10,394 nt of DNA from Candidatus Zixiibacteriota bacterium (GCA_030670005.1 DAOVCL010000054.1:1-10394); one strand, 5' to 3'. Counted from the stretch's first letter, positions 1 to 7,961 are shown. Translations and numbers: made by a program. Notes: generated by a model not told the origin, from the letters alone.

Positions 1-1210
1 CTATCCTCCTCTTTATATGAACTTGCGATCTTCTCACCTTCCCATAAAGCCTGTAATATAGCTGGGCATTCTCCTGAGGGGTATGTTTTGGATCCAACTC
101 CACTTCAATTAGTTCCCCTTCTGGATCATAGAGATTGGGCAGTTCGGCTTTCTCCATCCCCTTTCTCAAATCCTTCAGATGAGAGATTATCAGATCCCCT
201 TTTATTTTATAATCCTCTGCATTCTTTGAGGAGAGATAATCCTCCTCGAGTTTCTGTAAAAGAAGCTGCAAGTCTCGATATTTCTTACCTAAGACCTTAC
301 AGAGATACATCTTTCGGCTGGACAGCTCTTCCCATCTTCTCTTCTCATCAAATAGGTAACAGATCGCCTCGTTAACCGATCCAAACCCCTTCCTCCTCTG
401 CGGAGGGACTCCCCTGATCTCCATAATACTCAGCCAATCCGGCCTCCCCTCTTGATTAAAGAGAACAAGTGGGGTAATCCTTCCCGATTTCCAATCCTCA
501 AGGATTTTCCCTACCTCTTCAAGGAGCCATCCCATTTTTTCCTTATTCAAGGATTGATCTGAGAGTTCAATCCCTATCCTCCCCAATATCTCCTCCACCA
601 ACCCATCGGTAAACCCCCTTATCCTCCCCTTTAAGGCCAGGCCAATCGGAAGCCCTTTATCCTCCTCCAACCCCTCCTTTATCTCAGCCAAAGAGGATTG
701 GAGGGGGTTGAGGCCTCGAAGTGGTGGAGGGGGTTGGTAAACCACGCCGGGGACTATCCGCCTCGAACCCTTTGAGGAGGAGATGAGAGAGGCCAAGATC
801 TTCCCTGAATGGTCAAGAAGAATGAGATTGCTGTATCTGCCCAGAAGCTCGACCACCAAAAAATACTCCTCAAAGGGGGTTAAATCAACCCTCTTACGAA
901 AGGTAAAACGGAGGATCCGGTCAAAATCCGGCTGTTTTACATCAAATAGAATGGAGCCGGTAATTACCCTCTCTAAGGTAGAGCCAAAACCTGACCCGGG
1001 CTTGACCTTCCTTCTCCTCCCCGGATAGAAGCAGATATGAGAGAGTGTAGGATGGGCCGAGAGCCTTAAGATGTTAGACCGACCCTGGTGGGAGATCTCC
1101 AGTTCGATCTCCAAATCCCCCGGCTGACCAACCCTCACCACCCTTCCACCTACCAATGCCTCCCTGATCTCAGACTCTAAGGCATAGATTACAGGCCCGT
1201 CAAGGGACAT
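1..1210 (-). CDS. rqcH: RqcH / NFACT-family ribosome quality control factor (partial, C-terminus outside window)
   Basis: Known role of the family: RqcH binds 50S subunits carrying a stalled peptidyl-tRNA and recruits tRNA-Ala to add C-terminal alanine tails that mark the chain for proteolysis. My reading from the ATG at 1210 is open for 403 codons to the window edge. The family is about 570 residues, so the rest of the coiled coil and the NFACT-R domain are missing here. The start MSLDG fits the family. Further matches are LLGRYSNLILLD (about 122-133), IVPGVVYQPPP (about 152-162), a helix-hairpin-helix stretch (about 180-215) and LDPKHTPQENAQ (about 372-383) leading into the coiled coil. An Asp-Arg pair falls at residues 97-98, the position of the tRNA-binding DR pair of the Bacillus protein. 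The usual PPxFCMLLRKxL block looks diverged (GSGFGSTLERVITG). GAGG lies 7 nt before the ATG. The gene follows amrS on the same strand after a 461-nt gap, so it probably has its own promoter. Confidence 0.93.
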   Translation of the reverse strand, partial: MSLDGPVIYALESEIREALVGGRVVRVGQPGDLEIELEISHQGRSNILRLSAHPTLSHICFYPGRRRKVKPGSGFGSTLERVITGSILFDVKQPDFDRILRFTFRKRVDLTPFEEYFLVVELLGRYSNLILLDHSGKILASLISSSKGSRRIVPGVVYQPPPPLRGLNPLQSSLAEIKEGLEEDKGLPIGLALKGRIRGFTDGLVEEILGRIGIELSDQSLNKEKMGWLLEEVGKILEDWKSGRITPLVLFNQEGRPDWLSIMEIRGVPPQRRKGFGSVNEAICYLFDEKRRWEELSSRKMYLCKVLGKKYRDLQLLLQKLEEDYLSSKNAEDYKIKGDLIISHLKDLRKGMEKAELPNLYDPEGELIEVELDPKHTPQENAQLYYRLYGKVRRSQVHIKRRI

Positions 1211-1301
1211 CCCAGTGCCTCAAATAGAACTTAGCTCCATTTCTTAAGTTCTGTTACGTATTATTTGATACAGTCATACACAAGCGGCTGTTGGCTACAA
1301 A

Positions 1302-1381
1302 CAAATCCGAAATTCAAATGATCTAATTCTTCAAACAAAAACTAAATCTTTTTTTCTCTTTGTCTTGAATTTTGGATTTTG
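1302..1381. repeat. Imperfect inverted repeat, 16/17-bp arms, 47-bp loop
   Basis: The left arm CAAATCCGAAATTCAA (1302-1317) is complementary to the right arm TTGAATTTTGGATTTTG (1365-1381), apart from one extra base and one G/T position. AT-rich GAATTT-GGATTT phrases of this sort look like dispersed intergenic repeat debris, but copy number cannot be judged from one window. No T-run marks it as a terminator for either strand. Confidence 0.45.
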
Positions 1382-1467
1382 ACATCATGTCCAACATCAA
1401 TGTTGCTTTAACCATCAACTTCGGCGAGTATGTTACAATATTTGTGAAAAGGTCCAATTAGCTCCCT

Positions 1468-1586
1468 TCAGTCGCTAACTTCTCCATAGGGGCTCTCGCC
1501 CCTTCCCGATCTAAATCGGGACTCGGATCACTCCCCCGACATTTTGGAATTTCTAAGAAATTCCAAAATGTAAAGTTAGAGACTGA
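1468..1586. repeat. 119-bp multibranched palindromic element
   Basis: The outer arms TCAGTCGCTAACTT (1468-1481) and AAGTTAGAGACTGA (1573-1586) pair at 13 of 14 positions. Inside, in order, are AGGGGC-TCTC-GCCCCT (1488-1503), TCCCGAT-CTAA-ATCGGGA (1504-1521), a weak TCGG/CCGA pair (1523-1526 with 1536-1539), and a perfect hairpin CATTTTGGAATTTC-TAA-GAAATTCCAAAATG (1540-1570). I found no flanking target-site duplication and no coding capacity. It could be a MITE-like or REP-like repeat, or a structured RNA in the amrS 3' tail or rqcH 5' leader. The structure is read directly from the sequence; its function is unknown. Confidence 0.6.
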
Positions 1587-1671
1587 TCTGAATGTTGCAA
1601 TCCGGCTACAGATTATTATAGTTCAGGAAAACCTTCAAATAATGGTGTAAGGAGCTCTAATAGGAGATGGA

Positions 1672-2829
1672 TCACTTCCAGATTCCGGGGATGGGGTGGC
1701 CGCAGAACTTACACTTCCCATCTTTTATGTTCATCTCGGTGAGGGTATAGCCTATGCGGCCAATGACCAGTTTCTTGCATTGGGGACAGTAGGTATTCTC
1801 CCCTGGATTTCTGGAGACATTTCCCACATAGACATACTCCAGCCCCAGATCCATAGCCGTCCTCCTGGCCTCCTCCAGTGTCTTCACAGAAGTGGGTGGA
1901 AGGTTCCTTAGTTTATACATTGGGGAGAACCGGGAGAAGTGCAGAGGGACATCCGGGCCCAGCTCATCCCTTATCCAGAGGCACATCTCCTTGATGGTTT
2001 TCATATCATCGTTCTTGGTGGGAACCACTAAATTGGTCAACTCCAGGTGAACCCCCTCTGATCTCAAGGTGACCAAAGTATCCAGAACTGGCTCAAGCTC
2101 CCCTTCCGAGAGATCCTTATAGAACTTCTCGGTGAATCCCTTCAGATCGATATTGGCCGCATCCATATAGGGGCAGAGTTCCCTCAGGGGCTTCTGGTTT
2201 ATGTATCCATTTGAGTGGTAGACATTGAGGATCCCCTTCTCTTTGGCCAGGATGGAGGTGTCATACATATATTCGAAGAAGATGGATGGCTCCGTATAGG
2301 TGTAGGCTATGGAGCGACAGCCGCTTTTGGCGGCCAGCCTGACCACCTGAGCTGGAGGGAGATCGATGCTGTGGGTATCCTCTGGATTGGCCTGGGATAT
2401 CTGCCAATTCTGACAGTATTTGCAGTCGAAGTTGCACCCAACTGTGGCTATGGAATAGGCAAATGTGCCCGGCAGGACATGGAAGAGGGGCTTCTTCTCG
2501 ATGGGATCAGTATGGACAGCACAGGGGTTGCCATAGACCAGGCTGTAATACTTCCCCCCCTGGTTCTCCCTCACCCCACAATATCCCCTCCCCCCTTTGG
2601 GGACCCAGCACTCCTTGGGGCAGAGAGTGCACCTGATCGCCCCTTTCTTCAAGGGCTTATACCAGGGGGAGAGCTTCTTTCTCACCAGCCCCTTCCCTCC
2701 CTGAGCTTCTGCCCGCCTACCTAATGAGGGTAAGAGGGGGATGGAAGAGAGGCCAAGCCAGGCCAAGCCGCCGCCAAATACCTTGAGAAACTCCTTTCTG
2801 GTTAGCTTCCCCCTTAAGAGGCTATCCAT
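1672..2829 (-). CDS. amrS: AmmeMemoRadiSam system radical SAM enzyme with Tat-like signal
   Basis: This is a 385-residue radical SAM protein of the family that co-occurs with MEMO and AMMECR1 proteins. Its reaction is not settled to my knowledge. The SAM-binding 4Fe-4S motif CX3CX2C is at C132, C136 and C139 (GCNFDCKYCQNW). An N-terminal cysteine set (C67, C70, C74, C84) and a C-terminal CxxC pair set (C348/C351, C373/C376) probably bind further metal. Residues 1-42 look like an export signal: TRKEFLK resembles the Tat motif with R-K in place of R-R, then a hydrophobic stretch (GGGLAWLGLSSIPLLP) and an AEA/Q cleavage-like site. The ATG at 2829 is supported by AGGAGG 5 nt upstream (2835-2840), inside the end of udk, which overlaps this gene by 16 nt. 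It is the last gene of the six-gene run. Family assignment is firm; export is inferred. Confidence 0.93.
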   Translation of the reverse strand: MDSLLRGKLTRKEFLKVFGGGLAWLGLSSIPLLPSLGRRAEAQGGKGLVRKKLSPWYKPLKKGAIRCTLCPKECWVPKGGRGYCGVRENQGGKYYSLVYGNPCAVHTDPIEKKPLFHVLPGTFAYSIATVGCNFDCKYCQNWQISQANPEDTHSIDLPPAQVVRLAAKSGCRSIAYTYTEPSIFFEYMYDTSILAKEKGILNVYHSNGYINQKPLRELCPYMDAANIDLKGFTEKFYKDLSEGELEPVLDTLVTLRSEGVHLELTNLVVPTKNDDMKTIKEMCLWIRDELGPDVPLHFSRFSPMYKLRNLPPTSVKTLEEARRTAMDLGLEYVYVGNVSRNPGENTYCPQCKKLVIGRIGYTLTEMNIKDGKCKFCGHPIPGIWK

Positions 2830-3458
2830 CTTTTCCTCCTCTCCCCCAGCAGGGACCTTACCCTCTCCACTGCCATATCCAGCTCCACCCCGGCTTCCCC
2901 CTCGCCAGCTATAATCAAATCGGCATATCTCCGGGATGGCTCAACGAACCTCAGATGCATAGGCCGCACCGTGGAGAGATACTGCCTGACAACAGAGTTC
3001 AGGTTTCTCCCTCTCTCCTCTATATCCCTCCTCAGCCTTCTGATGAACCTCAGATCTGGGCTGGTCTCCACCCAGATCTTAAAATCCAGGACCTCCCTTA
3101 GCTCCCCATCTTCCAGGAGCATTATCCCCTCTACCACGATCAGCTTTCTGGGATGGAGAAGCTCCTCGGACTCCACCCGCCTATGGGTCCTGTAATCATA
3201 GGAGAGCTGGGGGATCGGATTTCCCAGCTTAAGTTCCCGCAGGTGCTGGGAGAGTAGCCGGTTCTCAAAGGCAGATGGATGATCGAAGTTGTATCTCTCC
3301 CTTTCCTCCAAGGGGAGATCCCCTCTATCCCGATAGTATGTGTCCTGGGGGATGATCAGGGAAATCTCGGGGCCTATGGCCTCCACGATCTTATGAACCA
3401 CCGTGGTCTTCCCTGCCCCACTCCCTCCGGCAATCCCCAAGATCAGGGGAGGAACCAT
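2814..3458 (-). CDS. udk: Uridine kinase (uridine/cytidine phosphorylation)
   Basis: The protein has 214 residues, the usual length for bacterial uridine kinase, which phosphorylates uridine or cytidine to UMP or CMP in cytosolic pyrimidine salvage. The P-loop GGSGAGKTT is at 11-19. PQDTYY carries the expected catalytic Asp (D39), and NFDHPSAF (58-65) is a family signature. The block RPMHLRFVEPSRRYADLII near the C-terminus aligns well with the E. coli enzyme as I recall it. The ATG directly follows the TAG of the M23 gene. The best SD-like sequence (AGGAGG) is about 14 nt away, so translation may depend on coupling to the gene before. Its end overlaps amrS. Other P-loop kinases of the phosphoribulokinase superfamily are possible but fit less well. 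Confidence 0.87.
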   Translation of the reverse strand: MVPPLILGIAGGSGAGKTTVVHKIVEAIGPEISLIIPQDTYYRDRGDLPLEERERYNFDHPSAFENRLLSQHLRELKLGNPIPQLSYDYRTHRRVESEELLHPRKLIVVEGIMLLEDGELREVLDFKIWVETSPDLRFIRRLRRDIEERGRNLNSVVRQYLSTVRPMHLRFVEPSRRYADLIIAGEGEAGVELDMAVERVRSLLGERRKRWIAS

Positions 3459-4703
3459 CTACTGGGCTATCCCCTCCTGGACCCCCTCCCCAACTGCCAC
3501 CCATTCCCCGGAGAGCCCATCCAAAGCCTTAAGCAGGGCCTCCCTCTTGGCCGAAAAATCTTCCCAATACCTCTTTGGCAAGGGCTTGGCCGCCGGAAGC
3601 TTAATCCTTAAAGGGTTGACATAGCGTCCATTGACCATAAAACGGTAGTCAAGATGGGGACCAGTGGACACTCCTGTCCCCCCCACATAGCCTATCAATT
3701 GCCCTTGCTTAATTTTCTTGCCCTTCCTTATCCCCCGGGCGTATCTGGACAGATGCCCATAGGTAGTGACATATCCTCCTCCATGCCTTATCTTGATGAA
3801 TTTGCCAAAGCCATCATTCCACCCGACAAAGCTGATGACTCCATCGCCGGAGGCCACAATGGGAGTTCCCGTGGGGGCGGCATAATCTATCCCCAGATGG
3901 GGGCGGTATATCTTGTAGATGGGGTGGAGTCGTCGATGGGAGAAGCCGGAGCTTATCCGGCGGTAGTTGAGGGGGGCACGAAGAAAGGCCTTCTTCAGGG
4001 ATTGCCCCTGTGGATCATAATAGTCCCTATAGCCGGTTGAGTCCTCATAGAAGATGGCCGTATGAACCTTTGAGCGGGAGATATACTGGGCGCAAAGTAT
4101 CTCCCCATATTCGGCAAATCTCCCTTCCTGGTTCCTCTCTATATAAAGCAAGCGGAATTTGTCCCCCTTCCTCGGCTCGGTGAGAAAGTCAATGTCCCAC
4201 CTGAATATATCGGAGAATTTCATTATCAACTCTGCATCCTGGCATTTTGGCCTCATGGCCTCCCAGAGGGAACTGGTCACCAGCCCCTCCATTCCTCGCA
4301 CGGCATCCTCAAAGGAAACGGGAACCACTGAGGCCTGGAGAGAATCTACCTGAAGTCTGTATTCATAATCCCCCTTCCGATAGACGAAATCATAGACGGA
4401 ACCATCGTCCCTTAGCTTTAGCTTATAGCTATCCCCCGGCCTTGACCTCTTCAGATTGACCTCTTCCTTCAGGGAGTCAACTATCCTCTGAACCCGGGAT
4501 AGGGGGAGACCGGCTTTGAGTAAGGAGTAGTAGAGGGAACTCCCCCTTTCCACCTGGCCCTCTATGATACAGAATTGAGGTCCGACGACCTCCAATTCCC
4601 CCTTATTATCCTCCTCCTTGAGCAGACCTATGGCCAGGCCTGAGAGACAAAAACCTACCAGAAGGAGGATAAGTGTCTCCTGAAACGACTTCCCGCTTAA
4701 CAT
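3459..4703 (-). CDS. Membrane-anchored M23-family peptidoglycan endopeptidase
   Basis: Likely a cell-wall DD-endopeptidase of the MepM/Csd3 type, held in the inner membrane and facing the wall. Residues (numbered from the ATG at 4703) show one N-terminal membrane segment (about 10-28), a LysM/OapA-like region (about 45-130), a Csd3-like middle domain (about 135-245) ending in YYDPQGQSLKKAFLRAP, and a peptidase domain (about 254-364). Metal-site motifs are RPHLGIDYA (H269, D273), YGHL (H317) and GPHLDYRF. In the last motif the usual HxH is H350-x-D352, so the third zinc ligand is Asp rather than His. A TTG at 4706 could also start the frame, but the ATG gives a classic TGATG overlap with the stop of amrB. 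No strong SD is seen, so translational coupling is likely. Confidence 0.9.
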   Translation of the reverse strand: MLSGKSFQETLILLLVGFCLSGLAIGLLKEEDNKGELEVVGPQFCIIEGQVERGSSLYYSLLKAGLPLSRVQRIVDSLKEEVNLKRSRPGDSYKLKLRDDGSVYDFVYRKGDYEYRLQVDSLQASVVPVSFEDAVRGMEGLVTSSLWEAMRPKCQDAELIMKFSDIFRWDIDFLTEPRKGDKFRLLYIERNQEGRFAEYGEILCAQYISRSKVHTAIFYEDSTGYRDYYDPQGQSLKKAFLRAPLNYRRISSGFSHRRLHPIYKIYRPHLGIDYAAPTGTPIVASGDGVISFVGWNDGFGKFIKIRHGGGYVTTYGHLSRYARGIRKGKKIKQGQLIGYVGGTGVSTGPHLDYRFMVNGRYVNPLRIKLPAAKPLPKRYWEDFSAKREALLKALDGLSGEWVAVGEGVQEGIAQ

Positions 4704-5527
4704 CAAGACTTATATATGACTGCCGAAAGGTAGCCCACAACTGCCCCCTTATCCCCCATCACATCCCCGGAATTGGCATAATGGAGCACCTCCGCCCTGT
4801 CGGCACCGAGGGTCTGGGAGGCCAGCATAGCCGTGATCATCGGCCCCCCTCCACAGGCCTCGCACCTGCTCTGGGATAAGTCCTCCCCCAGTTTCTGGGG
4901 GTCAAAGGAGTTTATATCATCTATCACCACCTGATCCAGGCTCTGGGCCATCCCATAGGGATGATAATGGGAGAGATCGGAACTGGCTACGATGAGCGCC
5001 CTTTTACCCTGCAAGGTCTTGGCCAGTGCCTGGGAGGCTAACTGGCAGAACTGGTAGGACTGATCCCCCATAATGATGGGGATGAGCCTGAATCCCTCGA
5101 GGATCTCCTGCAGGAAGGGGAGCTGCACCTCCAGGGCATGCTCCTGGGAATGGGCCTCTGGGTGGTAGCTGATAAACTCATAGGAACTAATGAGATCATT
5201 CACCTCCTCCTGGGCCACCTCGATCAGGCCCAGAGGGGTGCGATAGGCATCTCCCTCCCAGAGGGAGAGCCCAGAAAAATAGGTCCTATGGCTGGGGGAG
5301 ATCACGGCCACCAGATCGTAAGGGGAACCCTCAAGGAGCTTATAGCCATAGGCGGCCACCCCCCCGGAGTAGATGTAGCCAGCATGAGGGGAGACCAGAG
5401 CCTTAATCTCTCCCGCTATCCTCTTTGGCTCTGCCCGGGAGAGGAACTCCCTTACCTGCTGGGAGAGCGATCCCGGATTGGCCGGATAGAAGGTCCCGGC
5501 CACGACCGGTTCCCTGATATTTGACAT
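4703..5527 (-). CDS. amrB: AmmeMemoRadiSam system protein B (MEMO family)
   Basis: A 274-residue MEMO-family protein, related in fold to class III extradiol dioxygenases. Human MEMO1 binds metal through two His and one Cys. The matching residues here are H48 (SPHAGYIYSG), H80 (SPSHRTYFSG) and C225 (EACGGGPM). Other family blocks are EPVVAGTFYPA at the start, EHALEVQLPFL (129-139) and SSDLSHYHPY (182-191). No signal peptide or AMMECR1 fusion is present, so it should be cytosolic. The ATG at 5527 has GGGAGG 5 nt upstream (5533-5538). It follows lon by 64 nt and overlaps the M23 gene by one base. Its usual radical SAM partner is three genes downstream. The molecular function of bacterial MEMO proteins is not settled, to my knowledge. 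Confidence 0.93.
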   Translation of the reverse strand: MSNIREPVVAGTFYPANPGSLSQQVREFLSRAEPKRIAGEIKALVSPHAGYIYSGGVAAYGYKLLEGSPYDLVAVISPSHRTYFSGLSLWEGDAYRTPLGLIEVAQEEVNDLISSYEFISYHPEAHSQEHALEVQLPFLQEILEGFRLIPIIMGDQSYQFCQLASQALAKTLQGKRALIVASSDLSHYHPYGMAQSLDQVVIDDINSFDPQKLGEDLSQSRCEACGGGPMITAMLASQTLGADRAEVLHYANSGDVMGDKGAVVGYLSAVIYKS

Positions 5528-5546
5528 ATGATCCTCCCTCTCTTTT

Positions 5547-5604
5547 TACAATGAATTGAAGGGATTTGAAAAGCCTTCCCTCCCATTCCTTTCAATTCTT
5601 TGTA
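5547..5604. repeat. Long-arm hairpin between lon and amrB
   Basis: TACAATGAATTGAA (5547-5560) pairs with TTCAATTCTTTGTA (5591-5604) at 13 of 14 positions, with a 30-nt loop that can itself pair partly through GGGA/TCCC. The right arm includes the last codons and stop of lon. The left arm lies 8 nt before the amrB SD. On the transcribed strand it is followed by A-rich sequence, not a T-run, so it does not look like an intrinsic terminator. It may serve as an mRNA processing or stability element that sets different levels of lon and the downstream genes. Confidence 0.5.
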
Positions 5605-7961
5605 ACTATTCCCTTTAGCTCTCGCCTGTTGCTCAGGGCATTCTCCAGCACCTCATCCACGGTATCCACAAAGATGAATTTCACATCCTTCCTGATCTCC
5701 TCAGGGATCTCCTCCAGGTCCTTCTCATTCTTCTTGGGCAGGATTACGGTCCTCACCCCTGAGCGATGGGCAGCCAGGGTCTTCTCCTTTAACCCCCCAA
5801 TAGGCAGGACCTCCCCCCTGAGGGTTATCTCCCCGGTCATTGCCAGCCTGGGCTTGATCTTCCTTCCGGTAAGCATGGAGGCCAGGGCAGTGGCTATGGT
5901 TATCCCGGCCGAGGGACCATCCTTTGGTATGGCCCCGGCTGGGACATGGACATGGATGTCCAGCTTATCATAGAAATCCTCGGCTATACCCAATCCCTGC
6001 GCCCTTGACCTTATGTAGCTTAAAGCGGCCTGGGCGGACTCCTTCATCACCTCCCCCATATGCCCGGTCAAGGTGAGGGACTTGTTTCCTCTCATCTTCG
6101 TCGCCTCTACAAACATCACCTCCCCACCTGTCCTCGTCCAGGCCAGGGCAGGGGCCACCCCCACCCGGTTGATCCTATCCACCTCCTCGGAGAGGAACTT
6201 CACCGGTCCCAGATACTTATGGAGGTCCTTTGACCTGATCACCGCCTTACCCTTTCTCCCCTCCTCGACGAGCTCCTTGGCCACCTTGCGGCAAACGGTA
6301 GCGATCTCACGCTCTAAGTTCCTCAATCCAGACTCCTTGGTGTAACCATTGATGATATCAGTGAGGGCCCTGTCTGTAAAGCTAAGCCGATTGGGGGTGA
6401 GGCCATGATTGGAGAGTTCCTTGGGAATGAGATACCTTTTGGCGATCATCAGCTTCTCCCGATCGGTATATCCGGGGAGCCTGATCACCTCCATGCGGTC
6501 AAGGAGGACATCAGGGATGGGATCCAGCACATTGGCCGTGGTGATGAACATCACCTTGGAGAGGTCAAAGGGAACATCCAAGTAGTGATCGGAGAAGCTA
6601 TTGTTCTGCTCCGGGTCCAAGACCTCGAGCAGGGCAGAGGCAGGATCCCCCCGAAAGTCCTGGCCTATCTTGTCCACCTCGTCCAACATAAATATGGGGT
6701 TCCTCGATCCGGCCCGCTTTAACCCCTGAATTATCCTGCCCGGGAGCGCCCCCACATAGGTGCGACGATGCCCTCTGATCTCTGCCTCATCTCTCATCCC
6801 CCCCAGGGAGATACGCAGAAACTTCCGTCCCATAGCCCGGGCTATGGACATCCCCAAGGAGGTCTTCCCCACCCCGGGAGGTCCCACAAAACAGAGAATG
6901 GGCCCCTTCATATCCTCCTTAAGCTTCCTCACCGCCAGATATTCGAGTATCCTCTCCTTCACCTGATCTAAATCATAATGATCCTCATCCAGCACCTTCC
7001 TGGCCTTCTTTATATCCAGCAGGTCCTCGGTGGACCTCTGCCAGGGGAGGGAGACCAGCCAGTCCAAGTAGGTGCGGGAGACCGTATATTCGGCTGCTGC
7101 TGGGTTCATCTTGGAGAGCCTATCCAGCTCCTTTTGGGCCGCTTCCAAGGCCGCAGGCGTCATATTGGCCTCTTTGATCTTCCTCTTCAGCTCTGCCACC
7201 TCCATAGTCACCGTATCCCCCTCACCCAACTCCTTCTGGATGGCCTTCAGTTGTTCCCTGAGGATATACTTCTTCTGGATCTCCCCCATCTCAGAGGCTG
7301 CCTCCTTCTGGATCTTTTTGGAAAGCTCCAGAACCTCAAGCTCCTTGTTCAAAAATATGGTGAGCCTCTCCAGCCTGAGCTTGAGGTCGGAGGCCTCCAA
7401 TATCTCCTCCTTCTGTACTGTGCTCAGGTTCAGGTTGGTGGCGATCATATCGGCCAACCTGCCTGGGTCCTCTATGTTCATTGCCGAGACTTGAAGGTCA
7501 TCTGGCAGGTAGGGGGCAAGTGAGACTACCTTCTCAAAGAGGACGAGGATATTCCTCTTCAAGGCCTCAATCTCAATGCTTGCTTCCCTCTTCTCCTCCA
7601 TCCTCTCTACCCGGGCCACGATATAAGGCTCATCCATCGCCACCTTCTTTATCCTGATGCGGGCCAGCCCCTGCACCAGAAATCGAATACTGTTGTCCGG
7701 AAATCTGAGGAGTTTGATAATCGTCCCTACGGTTCCGGAGAGGAATATACCGTCTATCCCCGGCTTTTCTACCCTAGGGTCCTTCTGGGCAAAGAGGCCT
7801 ATCATCTTGTCCCCCGCCAGCACCCCATCGATCATCTTGGCATAATCCCTGTCGGTTACCACCAAGGGAGCTATCAGATAGGGGAAGACCACTATCTGTT
7901 TCGTAGGAAGGATAGGGAGTTCCTTGGGAAGTTTGATCTCTTTTGGTTTGGTCGGTTCCAT
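5592..7961 (-). CDS. lon: ATP-dependent Lon protease
   Basis: A full-length 789-residue LonA-type protease, a cytosolic hexamer that unfolds and degrades misfolded and regulatory proteins. The N-terminal substrate-binding LAN domain (from about residue 12, LPKELPILP) is followed by a long helical region (about 200-300). The AAA+ module has Walker A GPPGVGKT (360-367) and Walker B IFMLDEVDK (423-431). The protease domain holds catalytic S684 in PKDGPSAG and K727 in GGLKEKTLAAHR. Their spacing of 43 matches the S679/K722 pair of E. coli Lon. There is no membrane insert, which excludes LonB. The ATG at 7961 has AGGA/AGGAG sequences in the 10 nt upstream. It follows the small heat-shock gene by only 9 nt, so the two are almost certainly co-transcribed as a heat or protein-stress unit. 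Confidence 0.97.
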   Translation of the reverse strand: MEPTKPKEIKLPKELPILPTKQIVVFPYLIAPLVVTDRDYAKMIDGVLAGDKMIGLFAQKDPRVEKPGIDGIFLSGTVGTIIKLLRFPDNSIRFLVQGLARIRIKKVAMDEPYIVARVERMEEKREASIEIEALKRNILVLFEKVVSLAPYLPDDLQVSAMNIEDPGRLADMIATNLNLSTVQKEEILEASDLKLRLERLTIFLNKELEVLELSKKIQKEAASEMGEIQKKYILREQLKAIQKELGEGDTVTMEVAELKRKIKEANMTPAALEAAQKELDRLSKMNPAAAEYTVSRTYLDWLVSLPWQRSTEDLLDIKKARKVLDEDHYDLDQVKERILEYLAVRKLKEDMKGPILCFVGPPGVGKTSLGMSIARAMGRKFLRISLGGMRDEAEIRGHRRTYVGALPGRIIQGLKRAGSRNPIFMLDEVDKIGQDFRGDPASALLEVLDPEQNNSFSDHYLDVPFDLSKVMFITTANVLDPIPDVLLDRMEVIRLPGYTDREKLMIAKRYLIPKELSNHGLTPNRLSFTDRALTDIINGYTKESGLRNLEREIATVCRKVAKELVEEGRKGKAVIRSKDLHKYLGPVKFLSEEVDRINRVGVAPALAWTRTGGEVMFVEATKMRGNKSLTLTGHMGEVMKESAQAALSYIRSRAQGLGIAEDFYDKLDIHVHVPAGAIPKDGPSAGITIATALASMLTGRKIKPRLAMTGEITLRGEVLPIGGLKEKTLAAHRSGVRTVILPKKNEKDLEEIPEEIRKDVKFIFVDTVDEVLENALSNRRELKGIVTKN

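Larger units (their letters stand above)
1211..1671. other. 461-bp palindrome-rich intergenic region between amrS and rqcH
   Basis: There is no supportable gene in either direction. The stretch is AT-rich compared with the flanking genes. It holds an inverted pair (1302-1317 with 1365-1381), a short palindrome CAACAT-CA-ATGTTG (1392-1405), and a 119-bp multi-hairpin element (1468-1586). The rqcH promoter should lie in the part next to 1210, but I see no clear -35/-10 pair. No hairpin followed by a T-run is seen after the amrS stop, so where amrS transcription ends is unclear. Confidence 0.7.

Noticed and set aside
1540..1570. Intrinsic terminator for amrS
   Set aside because: The hairpin is strong but no T-run follows on either strand, and it is about 100 bp past the stop as part of a larger nested repeat.
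2215..2724. Plus-strand reading frame of 169 codons opposite amrS
   Set aside because: It is antisense to strongly conserved radical SAM sequence and shows no recognisable domain.
4704..4706. TTG start for the M23 gene
   Set aside because: The next codon is ATG, which forms the usual TGATG stop/start overlap with amrB; the TTG adds only one residue.
6978..7523. Plus-strand reading frame of 181 codons opposite lon
   Set aside because: It lies wholly inside lon, has no SD or family-like content, and is Leu/Gly-rich as expected for an antisense shadow.
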